This document shows positions 22,701-34,162 of a stretch of 64,000 nucleotides of DNA, piece after piece. The position numbers were made by a program, and so were the translations under genes. Within the stretch, counting starts at the first letter, position 1, and the number at the start of each line of letters is the position of its first letter. The notes beneath the pieces are model-generated. The model worked only from the letters and a program-made list of their open reading frames with translations. It was not told the DNA's origin and did no database searches. Source of the stretch: Nymphaea colorata. Its lineage: Eukaryota; Streptophyta; Magnoliopsida; Nymphaeales; Nymphaeaceae. Location: contig NC_045145.1 of assembly GCF_008831285.2 (NCBI RefSeq), forward strand, positions 23,062,802-23,126,801, given 5' to 3'.

Positions 22701-25700
22701 CTTTAAAGGTATTGAGGTGAAGAGACGATTACAGGAAGTGCAGGTTCAAAGAGCAAGAACAAATCCCACCGCTTCTTCACGGCAGGCGACACGGCTAAAT
22801 GGGGTTTGGTATTCATTAAGATACAAAAAGGTCGGGGTGGTTGGCTTCACTCTCATTGTCAACAACAGTAGCCATGATATCAGATCAGATTGAGCCGTGT
22901 GGAACTCTCTAAATGAACTGAGTATGACAGAATTAGATGCACTCCGATATTATTTTTGAGAAACCAAATTATTTCTGCATTTATCTAGTTTTGTTGTCTT
23001 CTCTGTTAATCGAGAGATTGTTCCTGTTATTGAAATAATGTGAGCTAAAGATGAACATATAAGGATTGATCACAAGGTCAATAGTGAAGTAGGAAAACAT
23101 CAAATCAATTATATTCACCTAATCCAGCGACTGCATCCTGTAATATATTCTAACTTAGTAAATCTTTTTTTTTTTGGCCCACAAGATCAAAATTTAATGA
23201 TTTTTTAAGAAACTTACAAATGTTAGGTGCATTTGCAGAGCAAGAAGTTGGGGACATTTATGAACATTCTTTTCTCAATGGGCATCATTGAATAGAAAAA
23301 GACATATTTGGATGCAGAGCACGGGCTCAGTTAAATTTTGTGTTTGTTAGTTGGCACTCTTTCCTTCCAATTCCATTAATTCATTAGGAGATTGTTTCTT
23401 ATGGCAGAGTCATTAGCTAGATGTGTGGGATTCACCTCTTGCCACAGTAGGGTAAGTTGGGACTGTTTGTGGTAAGGGACTTCTATTCCTACCCACTGCA
23501 CTAACTCTAATGCAAACATGAACAGTGAAAGTTCACCATTCTCAGTTTTATATATATATTTTCTGTGATTATCATATAGCCCAAACTGTCATGTCATGAC
23601 TACAGAAATATCATATGCATAAGCTGTTCAATATTAAAATTCTGATATTTTTCATTTTTTTATTTTTATTTCTTACAAATGTATATAAATCCAGTAAGCT
23701 TTGGAACTAATTTGCCAAAAAAAAAGGGGGGGGGATTAAAAAATTTCAGCTACACGGGATAATATATCTTTCAACCATAGTCATAAATAATGTCTCGGAA
23801 TTTTAAATAGTAAGGTTTTTATCAGTTATAATACGCGAGCTTGAAAAAAACAAGAAAAAAAAGGGGGGAAATGGTATTTATTTAAATTAAAGAACTAAAA
23901 ATAAAATAAGTGAAAAAATAATAACACAAACATCAAAAGATATATAGATTTGCAAAAAATAAAAAATGAAAAAAAACTGTTTGTCATTAAAAAAAAGTGA
24001 AAAAAATGCATTAAGTTTTCACGTTTAAAAAAAAATCATTTTTTAAAAATTTAAACAGCATTTGATTTTCTCACATTTTTTCACGTTTTTTGTGACTAGG
24101 CTTTCAACGATATACCTTCAGATAAGATTGGTGAGAAGTGGAAAATATTTTGGGCATGATTTCCCGCTTCTTTATAAACTATATCAGCAATTTGTAGCCC
24201 TGATTATCTGTAACAGTGCAGTGACTTCTTCAGCATGCTCATAGATAATCTTAATTAGCATGAGCATGAATCTTGAAGTTATCTTCAATGGCCCCGAACT
24301 TTAAAATGGAAATATGATCGAGACATCCTGCAATTGAAATTCCCAACCTTTTACCGTTCAAACAATTGTTTTAATTAATGAGTATCACCTACAAAGGCAA
24401 AGGCATCAATCTTTCTTCTTGGTAACTCAATAACAGTAAACTGTGGGATCCATGTGAACTGAATTTGAATATGCGTGAATCTAGATCATTATCGGCCAAC
24501 TTGAAGTGAGTAGGTTCTGCGGGGGCTGATAGGCAGTCAGTTTTTGTTTCGCCTCCTTGAGGCATCGACTACTTTCTGCTACAAAAGGAGGGTCATTGAA
24601 GTGCAAGTTGAAGCACGGTGAGAACGGCATCTCAAAGCACCCAAACCAGTCCCTATTCCTTTGATGGACAAGGAATTAGGTGGAAGCTTCGGCTCTCTTT
24701 TGGGTCTAAATTTTTAGATCCCAGACATGCCACATGGCTCTCATAGAACAGGTTGAGGTGGGTAGATGTATGCACAGGCTTTCACCCTTAAAGAGTCCAT
24801 TCACTTGGCCAAAAACGGAAAAAAAAGGTAAGCTTGATACATCTTATTCATAAATTATAACTGGAAATTTTGTTTTAATATACTTAGATTTGGATCTGGA
24901 TCTGATATAGGAATTATTTGGATCTGATATAGCTATAAAACTAATCTGATATTGCTTTGTCCAACTTGAAGTTGGAATGGGATTCAATTACATTAGAAAA
25001 TACAAAGCCATATCCAAGTTTTTGCGTGTGATCAGATTCGGAAGCCCATGAAAGAAAAATATGCATCTAATTTGCTAAAAAAATTCACCGCCAAGTTCAA
25101 ATCCAATTACTAATGAACGTGTTTTTTTAGCTATCTGATTCCACTACCCGGATTTGGATCATAAATGGAAGAATGATGCACAGACGCTTAATGGAGAAAG
25201 AGGTTCTTCTCCAATACATGTGGTTCTCAAGTACTCCAATAAGTCTCAAATTCAATTTCATATTGGATTGTATAAATAGTGATCCAAAAACTCAAGATCA
25301 ATTATACATTTGGCACTTTAATTGTCACACAGGCGAATTAATACAGGTTTTTCTTGCTTTTAACAAAAATATTATTTGTAATCTAAACATAATGATTAAA
25401 TGATCAAAGTAGACGCATGATCATATTATGTTGATGCTACAATCTCCATTATCTCATGATAATGAGTCAACAGTTTAGAGTCACATATAATAAGATATGC
25501 AGGTATATATATAATTTTAACATTGGTCAATCTTAATAGTAGCCACAAGAAATGATTAAGACAAAATTAACTACTTTGGTGGTTCAACTACAGTGTATTC
25601 ATATCTTTTCTACTACTTGTATGATCAATCACATTCAAGAAACCTGCATAAAATGGCAACAACATTTTAAAATACAATCAATCTATATGTCACAACGTGT

Positions 25701-26693
25701 TTTCAATACCTTTGTTTGGTAAAAGTAAATAATTATGCAGCTAAAAAACAAACAGCAAAACACATATAAGTGTGACGAACTAACTTATTTATGTTCCACT
25801 TTGTTGATTCTCTTGAACATTTTGAAGATTTTCAACTAACATGTATTGTCATTGCAACTAGTTCAAAATTTTTTTTTGAATATTTTCAACTAGCATGTAT
25901 ATATAATATAAAAACAAATTAGTCTAACTTGTTTATCATCTTAAATGACAATGTTTCAATTTCTAATAGCATGCTCATCCTTAACTTGCATGCGGAAAAT
26001 ACTTAATTTATGATTTCTAAATAACATAAGAGCCATAAAAATATGACAATAATCTGTGAGCTAATTTCTGCATCCTGAATAAAATGAGAAGAGTTATGCA
26101 GCCAAAAATATTTTCCTAATAACCTTCAAATGCCCTGAATTATCGATAAAGAGGAAAAGAAAACAACGAATCGGCTTCAGAAACGATGAACCGGCCAAAA
26201 ACAGTTTGAACCACAGTCACCTGGGTGCGTTTGATTTGAGCTCGCACCCGTACGGACGCGTTGCGGGTGCGGGTGCGCTCCAGGTGAGCTCGCACCCAAG
26301 GGTTGGATCTAGTTTCCAAATTCAAACCAAGTGTATGGTTTGGATCTAAATCTGATTTCGGGAAAAAACCAGATCTAAAATCCATAAAATCAATACCAGA
26401 TCCAAAATCCATAAAATCAAATCCACCATTCTCACCCATTGGCCACTATAAGCTAGATACATCTATTGATATATTATATGTTCTCTTTTCTTTTTTAAAA
26501 AAAACGATACAGGACTAAAGTATATGTTCTAAAGTATATGTTCTCTTTTCCCTTTCAAAAAAAAAGATACAGGACTAAAGAATGGTTTTCATAAAACAAT
26601 CTGTTTGCCTTTTTTTCAAACATTTCTTTTTTGATTTTTTTCCACTACTACCATAAAATGTATAATTTTAATTGTGTTATTTAATTTCTACAA

Positions 26694-26724
<31 letters not shown>

Positions 26725-27328
26725 ATATTAATAAAATATCTTCACCGCACCGCCGCACCTAATTTTTTTGAGATGTGCTGCACCGGCACCGGCACCGGCA
26801 CCCGCACCCCGCACACAGGTGACATAGGTTTGAACCTGTTCAAAACCGTGAACTGGTCCAGAACCACCTGAACCGGTTTATAATGCCGAGAGCATTATGG
26901 ATCGGTTTTAGACTTTGTGAACCCGTTCCAGAAATGAACAATATGAACCGGTTTTACTGCTGTATCGGTTCTTCTTATTGATGCGATCTTGGATGATGTC
27001 AGATCCAAATTTATATTAAAATAGATTGTATTATTTATGGGTCTTGAATCTCAAACAAGATGCCTACACGATTCACAACAAATTGGACACCAGTATATAT
27101 AATCTAAAACCGCGACCCAATTCTCAACCAAATGGATCTGGGTCCTAGGAAACTGGATCACAAAAGAAGATCTGATCCATAATTCCTTATTGGATCTGGA
27201 TTGATAATGGATCTAAATCAAATTTGATTGAGTCCATATAGGGACCAGAATCTGATCCATAACTTTTTCTTGAATATGGGATAAGGACTTGGATTGAGAT
27301 CTGGATCGTGGATCCAATAAAAAGAGGG
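22701..27328. other. Intergenic, repeat-rich, no gene seen
   Basis: No exon with plausible composition and splice sites was found. Sections near 24880-25300, 26320-26420 and 27000-27310 are rich in 'ggatctgatc'-like and 'gatctggatc' motifs, typical of decayed short DNA transposons. A (TAA/TTA)n run lies near 26696-26735. The last part runs into the CPP1-like promoter. Confidence 0.5.
26217..26822. mobile_element. Possible MITE with GGTGC-rich ends
   Basis: The stretch begins GTCACCTGGGTGCG and ends CGCACACAGGTGAC, which is 13/14 complementary. The inner flanks carry GGTGCG and GGCACC arrays in opposite orientation. TTTGAACC occurs just outside both ends and could be a target duplication, but the spacing to the termini differs (3 versus 5 bases) and AACCGGTTT-type motifs are common here. 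Tentative. Confidence 0.35.
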
Positions 27329-27336
27329 TATAAAAG
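27329..27336 (+). promoter_or_regulatory. TATA box of the CPP1-like gene
   Basis: The sequence TATAAAAG lies 108 bp upstream of the chosen ATG at 27437, giving a predicted leader of about 75-80 bases. Confidence 0.6.
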
Positions 27337-27436
27337 CCCTCATGATAGGGTTAAGGAACCCGTAACCTTGACTGCACTTGCACGCCGGTGCCGTCCGTCG
27401 TTCTTGCGGGCCCTACGGCGGCCATCGCCGGCAGCC

Positions 27437-30400
27437 ATGGCATCGCATGATGCGGTTCTTACTCTCTCCCCTTTCGACATGACGAGGACTCGGCGGAGGG
27501 TTGCGATGGAACGAATCGTCGGAGGACGAGGAGGCCGAAACCAGTGGCCGATCCCTGCGATGTCCTGCCCTTTCTCCAGGTAAGCCTTCGAGGTCTCCGG
27601 AATCCTCGAAAATTACTGCTTCCCGGCGACATCATGTACCACGCGCCCGCTGTCGGATGGCGAAAAGGCGAAGGAGCTGGTTGGGTCGCCGGCAGACACC
27701 GAAGTTCGAACGTCTTTGGTTTGGGGTTTCTTGGTTGGGAGATTGAGGTGGACTGTGAATTTGCGTTGTTCATCCTTGAAGCAGCGGTTGTTTTCTTATT
27801 TCTGACTTTTTCTGCAGAAAATTGAGGAAAGGAGGGAGGGGTGCGAGAGAAGAATGCGGTGTTGTCAGGTGCACGATGGATGCGACTTTCGGCGGTGGCG
27901 GTGGTGGTGTAGGTGAGGCTAAATCGGATCTTATTTGTTTTTTTGGTTTTGGTTGATGTTCAAGAACTCTCGTTGTTGTTGTTGATTACGTATTGATTAA
28001 AAAGAACTACCGAAAATATGGGTAGTAGAACTTCTTAAGTTCATTGAGGACGAAAGTGTTGCATTATGCCAAAGTGCGCCTCCTTCTCTGGGCGATATAA
28101 GGGAGGTGCTTATCGATGTACTTGTATGTCTACTGATTCCCAACCCTAAGGCTAAGATTGGATTCGCACCAAAATTCGAACATTTTTGCATTTCCTTTTT
28201 AGCACCAGGAGATATTGTGGACCGCCTCTCAATTCCGGGTGTCTTGGTAGATTGCTTTATCAGGTAATTTGGGATGTTGGAGGGAGAACTTTTTTTCTTT
28301 GTGTAATTCATCAATTTGGGGTCCGGTGGCACATCCAATACTTGCAGTCAGTGTTTTTTGTGAATCTCGTTTTGGTTTGTCATTTTGGCATGTAAGAATA
28401 TATGACGGGGGTGAATCTTCTGGCAGAAGGTCGCCTTGACAGTATGGAGCAAACGGATAATGTTTGTAAATTCCTTTGTTAACGTCACCTATCAAACTTG
28501 TGATTTTCTATGACAGAGTCTCAGAGAAATCTGTTGGTGCTGTCTGAGTTCATGAGTTGTCTCATATTCCATCGCCTTGAGTAGCGGTGTCACTGCCATT
28601 ACTTCCTGGGATTGGCCATGAGATGTACAAATTTTTTCTTCAACTGTTCTATTTAGTCATTTTTGTAGAGATGTTTATTTCATTCTTATGACATTGTTGC
28701 TGGAGGTTATGACATCATTTAAGCAGAGGCTAGTTTGGTTCTTTAGTTCTTCTATACTTTTCGTTGTGTGTTAGGAAAGACCTTTATAGTTCCAGATGCA
28801 TTTGTTAACGGTGATATTACGGCCTTTATGATCCATTAGTCAAGGGATATCAGATTTTTATTTTGTTGTAAAATCCTTGATGCAAGAAAAGTCCTTTTTG
28901 AAGGTTTCTTTGTTTGAATGTGACGGGGGAGATTCCTCTGGCTGAAGAATCCCCTGACAGATGTGGAGCAAGTTCGCGATGCTTGTATATTCCTCTGTTA
29001 ACGTCACATAGGAAACTGATGGGCACTTGTCAGCTTTGTTGCTGTGCGTTTCCGTCAGTGGTCTCATATTCCATCGCCTTGAGTAGCAGTGTCACTGCCA
29101 TTACTTCCTGGGATTGGCCATGAGACATATATTTAAATTTTTATGTGTAATCATATTTCCATATCGTGGCCTTAAAGCTTTGTCTCCTTTGTTTTCCTTT
29201 TCCAATGTTGTAATCCTTTATGCGGCCAGGGATGAAGCTTCTGAAATACCATCTTTCGGGACTGAAAGGCTATGAAGCCTTGATGCCATTCTGCAATTCT
29301 GAGGCCATGTGAAATGTTTTGTGCAATCTACTTTTAGTGGTTTTGTTACAGTTCTTTGTCTTATCATCTGGACGTGTTGCTCCATTCCTATCAGCGTCAC
29401 TAAAATCATACATGCATACATACATATATATATATATATAAAACTAAGAATTTGAAAATTATCAAATTTCTTAAAAAAGTACTAAAAAAGGCGCATGGCA
29501 CTCATGAATTGATCACTAAATGTAATCAGCTCGCCACGGTTTGGGTTGATTCAGCCCCGTTCTTGTGACACTGGTTCCTGTATCGTAATGTATTGCTTTG
29601 ATTCCAAATTAGGTTTAGGTGCTTCTGCATTCAGCGGCTCAGCATATTCTCAATTACTTATGTCTGTTTGTACTTTATACTAGTCTTATGCAAGAAGATA
29701 TTCAAAAGATTATGTAACTAATGTAACATTTCAACAGCTGTACCAAAATTTCCAAGGATGCATGTATGGGATCCTTATAGACGCTTGGGAGTCACTCGCG
29801 ATGCTTCTTCTGAAGAAATTCGAGGAGCACGATATTTTCTGTTGGATCAATATGCTGGCCATGAGCCAAGTGAGGAGTCCATAGAAGGTGCTTACGAGAA
29901 AATCATAATGGCCAGTTTCAGACAAAGAAAGAAAACAAAAATTAATCTGAAGACTAGGCTAAAGAAGAGGGTAGAGGAATCCCCTCCTTGGTTTAAGAGC
30001 CTGCTGGAATTTGTTGAGCTACCACCAACTGACGTTATCCTTAGGAGATTTGCTCTCTTTGCTTTCATGGGAGGCTGGAGTATCACAAATTCTGCTGAAA
30101 CAGGCCCTGCTTTCCAGGTATGTTATTCATGGTTGTAGTTTGACTATAAAAAATATATATAGTTTTAGTTAATTCTAATTTCTTTTCACTAAAAAGAAAT
30201 TCTACTTGGTGCTTGTAGTTTGGGTATCTTACTTTTCTTTTGGCTGTGAATAATTAATGGGTTGATGTCAATTTCAAATCTGTGGATACATTTAAGTAGT
30301 CACCATCTTAGCTCGTTAGCATCATTTGCAGTAATCCTTAATACTGTTATAGTGTAACTTCATCAGGACACAATTACAAAATACAAAACTTAAGTACTAA

Positions 30401-30879
30401 ATGTATTTGGATTGTTGTAGTTTTGTAACACTTTTGTTTTCCTATATGGCCTGTTAATCCTTGTCTATTCTCAGTTCTTGAATGCACTAACAAGTAAAGA
30501 ACAATTCTTGAAAAGAAATTGTACAAGAAGATTCCGTGTAGATCCCAAAGAGATCCCAGATGTTGTTAGTTAATCAATTGACTTATCAGTTTGAATCACA
30601 ATATCACAATATCACTTTTTTTAAAAAAAATATAATATTAATGCTAGAATTAGAAAATTACAAAACATTTTTTTAAAAGAAAACGTGGAAGCAAATTTAA
30701 CTTATTTTTTGCATTTTTTTATGTAGCACGGGGTATGTCTTACTTTAAAATTTAAAACCAAAGGAACTTATTCCTTAAAAAACCGCTGATTACGGCTTCT
30801 CTCAGTTGATATCAACAAGAGAGAGGGAGAGTTCAGTGGCAAGAAGATTCTTGTAGTGGTGATTTAGCGGTGAGCCACT

Positions 30880-30922
<43 letters not shown>

Positions 30923-32573
30923 AATGGGCTTGAGAGAAAGTGGGTATGGTTTAAAGTGTTGGTCGGTTGACCTTTTTAAACTTTTTTCATGTCTTTATAA
31001 AATTTCTTTACTCATATGGGCTTGAGAGAAAGTGGGTATGGTTTAAAGTGTTGGTCGCTTGACCTTTTTAAACTTTTTTCATGTCTTTATAAAATTTCTT
31101 TACTCATATGTTGCTTAAATTACAAATATAGATACAAAAATAGCCTATATTTCTGTAGACTCTTTTTAAATCCGCAGAGTGGGTTAAAAGTTGTCATTGT
31201 TTAGATTTTAAGCCTCCAGACCTCTTTCTGGCGCATTTGAGTGACGCTCAAAACTGGGTTTTGACAAAACAATTTTCACGAAAGGGAGTAAGTAATCTGA
31301 ACCCCTAGGTTTTCCACAGAAAATGCCATCTTGGGTGTGGCCCCTTAACGAGGTTTCAGAAAATTTCTTAAAAATCCACAAAGTTCCAACAAAACCTATT
31401 TCTTACAAAACGGCTATCCTTTTGAGGTTGTCATTCAAACTCTATCTTACACTTAAATTTAATTATTCTTCGTCACTTTGATAATCATTAAATAAAACAT
31501 CATTTTTATCATTTTAGTTAGTTATCTTTTATGTCTTAGTTCGTCTTAGGTTGTCGATTATTTTGCTTTATCTAATTTTTAGGTTTTCTTTTCCATTTTA
31601 AAAATGAGATTTTCCTGAAAGAAACAACTTTGCAGGAAAATACCTGGTAAAAACATTGCTGTTGAATCCTAAGAACAGTATTTATAGCTGTAGTTTGAAT
31701 AATAGCAGAGTTAGTTTCTTTAAAACTGAGACAAGGCTTCTATTTTTTAAGAATGGTGAGAAATCAAGGGATGTATTCCTTTTCATGATTTTGCCATGAA
31801 TCTCTTTCTCGCTCTTAACAGTTGAGGGCTATTAAGGAAGCTGCTATAGGAAGCTCTAGTGAAAAGAAGAAAGGTTGGGCAGTTCCTCTCCTGTGAAAAG
31901 TGAGATAAAGCATGATTCGAGGAGAAAAGCGAACTTTTCCACAATTCAACAGTTCTCTAGAGTTTTCTGGAGTCCGATTATTTGTTGTCTCTTTTCAAGT
32001 GGTTTGAACCTTGTTGAACATTGCATGCTTCGCTTGCTATAGTTTCCTTGAACTTCATTGGCAAAGATGCCAAAGATATTGTATTTGTTATTACATGTTT
32101 AATTCCAATGTATCTGAGAGCTGATAGATGTAAACTGTGAGGTAAATCTAAGAAAATCACTCGTAGTGGCCGGATGATACATGGTACGTTAGTGTAAATT
32201 TTTGTCAGTAGATCGATGCTCGTTTATAGTTATGTCTGGTTTTATCCTGTGTACCAGGTTGCAGTTTCCCTTGCGGCTTGCATTTACTTTCTAAATGACA
32301 AGATGAAGAGTATCGCCAGGGCTTCCATAACTGGGTAGGCTATAATTATGAATCATTAGTATGATTTTTTGTCATCGTTTGTTCATCTGTCTTATTCTCA
32401 TCTTCACTATCTTTTCTCTCAGATTCTTGGCGCTGGCGGTTGGATGGATATGCGGCTCTACAGTAGTTCCATTTATTCCCACTTTTCTTATCCGGCCAAC
32501 GTGGAGTCTCGAACTCCTCACCTCTTTGGTTGCTTATGTATTTCTTTTCCTTGCTTGCACTTTTCTTAAATAA
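27437..32573 (+). CDS. CPP1: Plastid J-like domain membrane protein, CPP1 family
   Basis: There are five exons: 27437-27579, 27818-27912, 29738-30117, 32258-32334 and 32423-32573 (846 nt, 281 aa). All phases agree and all introns are GT-AG. Residues 1-79 look like a plastid transit region: Arg/Ser-rich, then [19 protein letters not shown]-like domain follows ([20 protein letters not shown] near residue 88, [19 protein letters not shown]). It lacks the HPD motif of true J proteins. Three or four hydrophobic segments follow ([63 protein letters not shown]). This is the CPP1/CDF1-CJD1 family; CPP1 is a chaperone-like factor for protochlorophyllide oxidoreductase in plastid membranes. Which paralogue this is cannot be settled here. 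The start was chosen for its GCCATGGC context, TATA spacing and phase match. Intron 2 hosts a snoRNA and other structured elements. Confidence 0.88.
28403..28487 (+). ncRNA. Structured intronic element A, copy 1
   Basis: This lies in intron 2 of the CPP1-like gene. A 5-bp closing stem (TGACG with CGTCA) encloses two hairpins. The first has GGTG/CGCC and ATCTTCT/AGAAGGT stems with a GGC loop. The second has GGA/TCC and CAAAC/GTTTG stems. Copy 2 (28919-29008) is only moderately similar in sequence but keeps the same fold with changed base pairs (CAAG/CTTG, GGGG/CCCC, ATTC/GAAT, ACAGA/TCTGT). Box C/D motifs are not convincing. An H/ACA reading on either strand is possible but unproven. The transcribed strand is assumed from the host gene. 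Confidence 0.4.
28560..28623 (+). ncRNA. Conserved 64-nt intronic element B, copy 1
   Basis: The element is bounded by a 6-bp closing stem (TCTCAT and ATGAGA). Inside is a hairpin made of GAGTA/TACTT and GCGGT/ACTGC stems around a GTC loop, leaving two single-stranded pockets as in an H/ACA-type hairpin. ACA occurs 4 bases after the end (28627-28629). It is identical to copy 2 at 63 of 64 positions, although sequence directly outside is unrelated. The only difference (G/A at 28587) turns a G-U pair into an A-U pair. Strong local conservation argues for a functional RNA; its class is not established. Confidence 0.5.
28919..29008 (+). ncRNA. Structured intronic element A, copy 2
   Basis: The closing stem here is 7 bp (TGTGACG with CGTCACA). 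The internal hairpins are GGGG+ATTC/GAAT+CCCC and ACAGA+GGA+CAAG/CTTG+TCC+TCTGT. Compared with copy 1, many substitutions preserve pairing, which is the main evidence for an RNA fold. ACA follows within the closing stem end (29006-29008). Confidence 0.4.
29062..29125 (+). ncRNA. Conserved 64-nt intronic element B, copy 2
   Basis: This copy has the same length and closing stem as copy 1 and differs at one base. It is extended by one pair (GTCTCAT/ATGAGAC). The preceding 50 bases form another hairpin (GGAAAC+GCAC with GTGC+GTTTCC, 29011-29053) that has no close counterpart before copy 1. Confidence 0.5.
29224..29306 (+). ncRNA. snoR39BY: Box C/D snoRNA, snoR39BY-like (25S and 5.8S rRNA guides)
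   Basis: The closing stem is GGCC (29224-29227) with GGCC (29303-29306). Box C is GGGATGA (29229-29235, one mismatch to RTGATGA), box D' is CTGA (29262-29265), a C'-like TATGAAG follows, and box D is CTGA (29299-29302). The sequence before D, ATTCTGCAATTC, is the exact complement of GAATTGCAGAAT in plant 5.8S rRNA. The fifth base before D selects the G of AATTG. The sequence before D', ACCATCTTTCGGG, complements CCCGAAAGATGGT of 25S rRNA and selects the G of CCCG. From memory, plant snoR39BY is described as guiding 2'-O-methylation of both 25S and 5.8S rRNA; the exact name needs a database check. It sits in intron 2 of the CPP1-like gene on the same strand, so it is probably released from the intron. 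Confidence 0.85.
30884..31107. repeat. (GA)n run and 92-bp tandem duplication in CPP1-like intron 3
   Basis: A (GA)n tract at 30884-30916 is followed by a 92-bp unit starting at 30924 and repeated at 31016. The units differ at about one position. Nothing coding is involved. Confidence 0.85.
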
Positions 32574-32822
32574 CCAACACTTGCCAAATTGTATTTGGTT
32601 TTGGCCATCAAGTAATGTTGTAATTCTAGTCTTATAATTCTTAGGTGACCTTGAGATTAAGTGCTGTGAAGTGGTCATATATGCTGAGGCTCTTTCCCTG
32701 TCAAAATACTCTTGTACTCTTGTTTTGCAGCTTTGCTTCTGTTCAAGTTCAGATTGGGTCTTCCATGAGGTTTCACGCTAATTGGAAAGCGTGGTGCTGG
32801 GTTACAAATGGCGGTGGATTCA

Positions 32823-32866
<44 letters not shown>

Positions 32867-33900
32867 CTCGCTTCCAGATGGCCTTCCCCCTCCATGCTAT
32901 GGACCTCTGGTCTTTTCCGTCTTCCTCCAGACTCGCATTCTTTTCTCGCATCCTTGGTGATTATCGCATCCAGTTATCGCCATTCTGCGGCCGTGGCGTT
33001 TTCGTCTGTGGGGTTTCTCTCACTGGGTGGACTACACAACTAACTGGATGGCTTTGGATGAAGTTTCATGGGACCTAACTTGGGTTCTTATCCAGTTGCT
33101 GCCCACCTCTGATGTCAGGGCTCTTCTCCCTATTCCTGTTTCTATAACTACTTGCTTGCGTTGGGTCTCAGTTGGCACGTTCGGTGGCTGCTTCCATATC
33201 CACTGCGGTGGACGTAAGATGTTTGGTTCCTTGAATAAACATGGCTGCTTCCATTTTTATCATCCATTGAATCAATATGTTGTGCACTTTGAATCTCAAT
33301 TTTCACAAATAGTATCTTCTGTTATGACAGACTAAGGCAGAAATAAAATTCTTGCATTTACTCATGTTGGTTCATTCTTTTCGGGATCAGAAAGGCCCTT
33401 TCAATTTTGTTTCAATGGCCTGTGTCATGCACCGAAACAGAAGTACCTAATCGAGAATTTTCTACGAATTGATGCTGTGGTATGTAATCTTTCGAAGCTG
33501 GACATCCTTTTCCATACGAAATTTTATTGGAGGTCAGTTAAACGGACGCAATCAAAACGTCGTGGGACGGAGTGGAACGTCTTGTTCCATCCAACGCAAA
33601 TGCAGTTTCTTTCGCTCCCATACTGGGATTTTTCTTCTTTTCAATAAAAAATGCCAAGAACAAGACGTCTTGCTCCTACCTTTCTAAACATGAGAAATCA
33701 CACGTCGGCGTTCATAGGAGGTGCGTGGCAGCCAGTTAACCAACTCAAACCCTAGGGCCTGAAACCGAACCTAGTGGCTTGGTTAGGCTCGAATAGTTGG
33801 GTTACGGTCTGGTTTCTGCCTCTGGTAAACTGGTCTCTCTGGTCCACAGGCTGTTTCCAATCGTGAGCTATTTATTGAAGGTGTCGCAGACCCGAACACC
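32574..33900. other. Intergenic between CPP1-like and FLX-like genes
   Basis: This holds the 3' end of the CPP1-like gene, a (CT)n tract near 32826-32868, and several open frames without splice support or recognisable domains. Near 33744-33752 is AAACCCTAG and near 33949-33956 AGGGTTTT. These are telo-box type motifs often found at plant housekeeping promoters, here just upstream of or within the presumed FLX-like leader. Confidence 0.4.
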
Positions 33901-34120
33901 GGTCCTCTTTCGTCGGCCATTTACAGGGTTGCGCGAGGATTCTTTCTAGGGTTTTTAACCCCATCCCTTGCTGCTCTCTCACTCTCTGGGCTCCCTGGTG
34001 CTTGTTCGTAAATTGGGGCCTTGTTCCTGCCGAGAATTCAATTCAGGAGTCTCCTCCACTCTTTTATCTCCACTGGTAATGTCTCTCTCTCTCTCTAGCT
34101 CTCTCTATCTCTCTCTATCT

Positions 34121-34162
<42 letters not shown>

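Noticed and set aside
28202-28263. Exon-like stretch with 'tttttag' before and 'cag|gtaatt' after, in CPP1-like intron 2
   Set aside because: Its 62-nt length would break the reading frame, and it contains a stop. The five-exon model is complete without it.
28919-29008. tRNA-like reading of element A copy 2 (7-bp closing stem, 'ttcgcga' loop)
   Set aside because: There is no D-arm or anticodon arm, and copy 1 lacks the T-loop-like sequence while keeping the other pairings.
32645-33335. Overlapping open frames with Ser-Leu runs
   Set aside because: The runs come from a (CT)n microsatellite. Flanking translation is not protein-like, and no known transposon or pseudogene domain is recognised.
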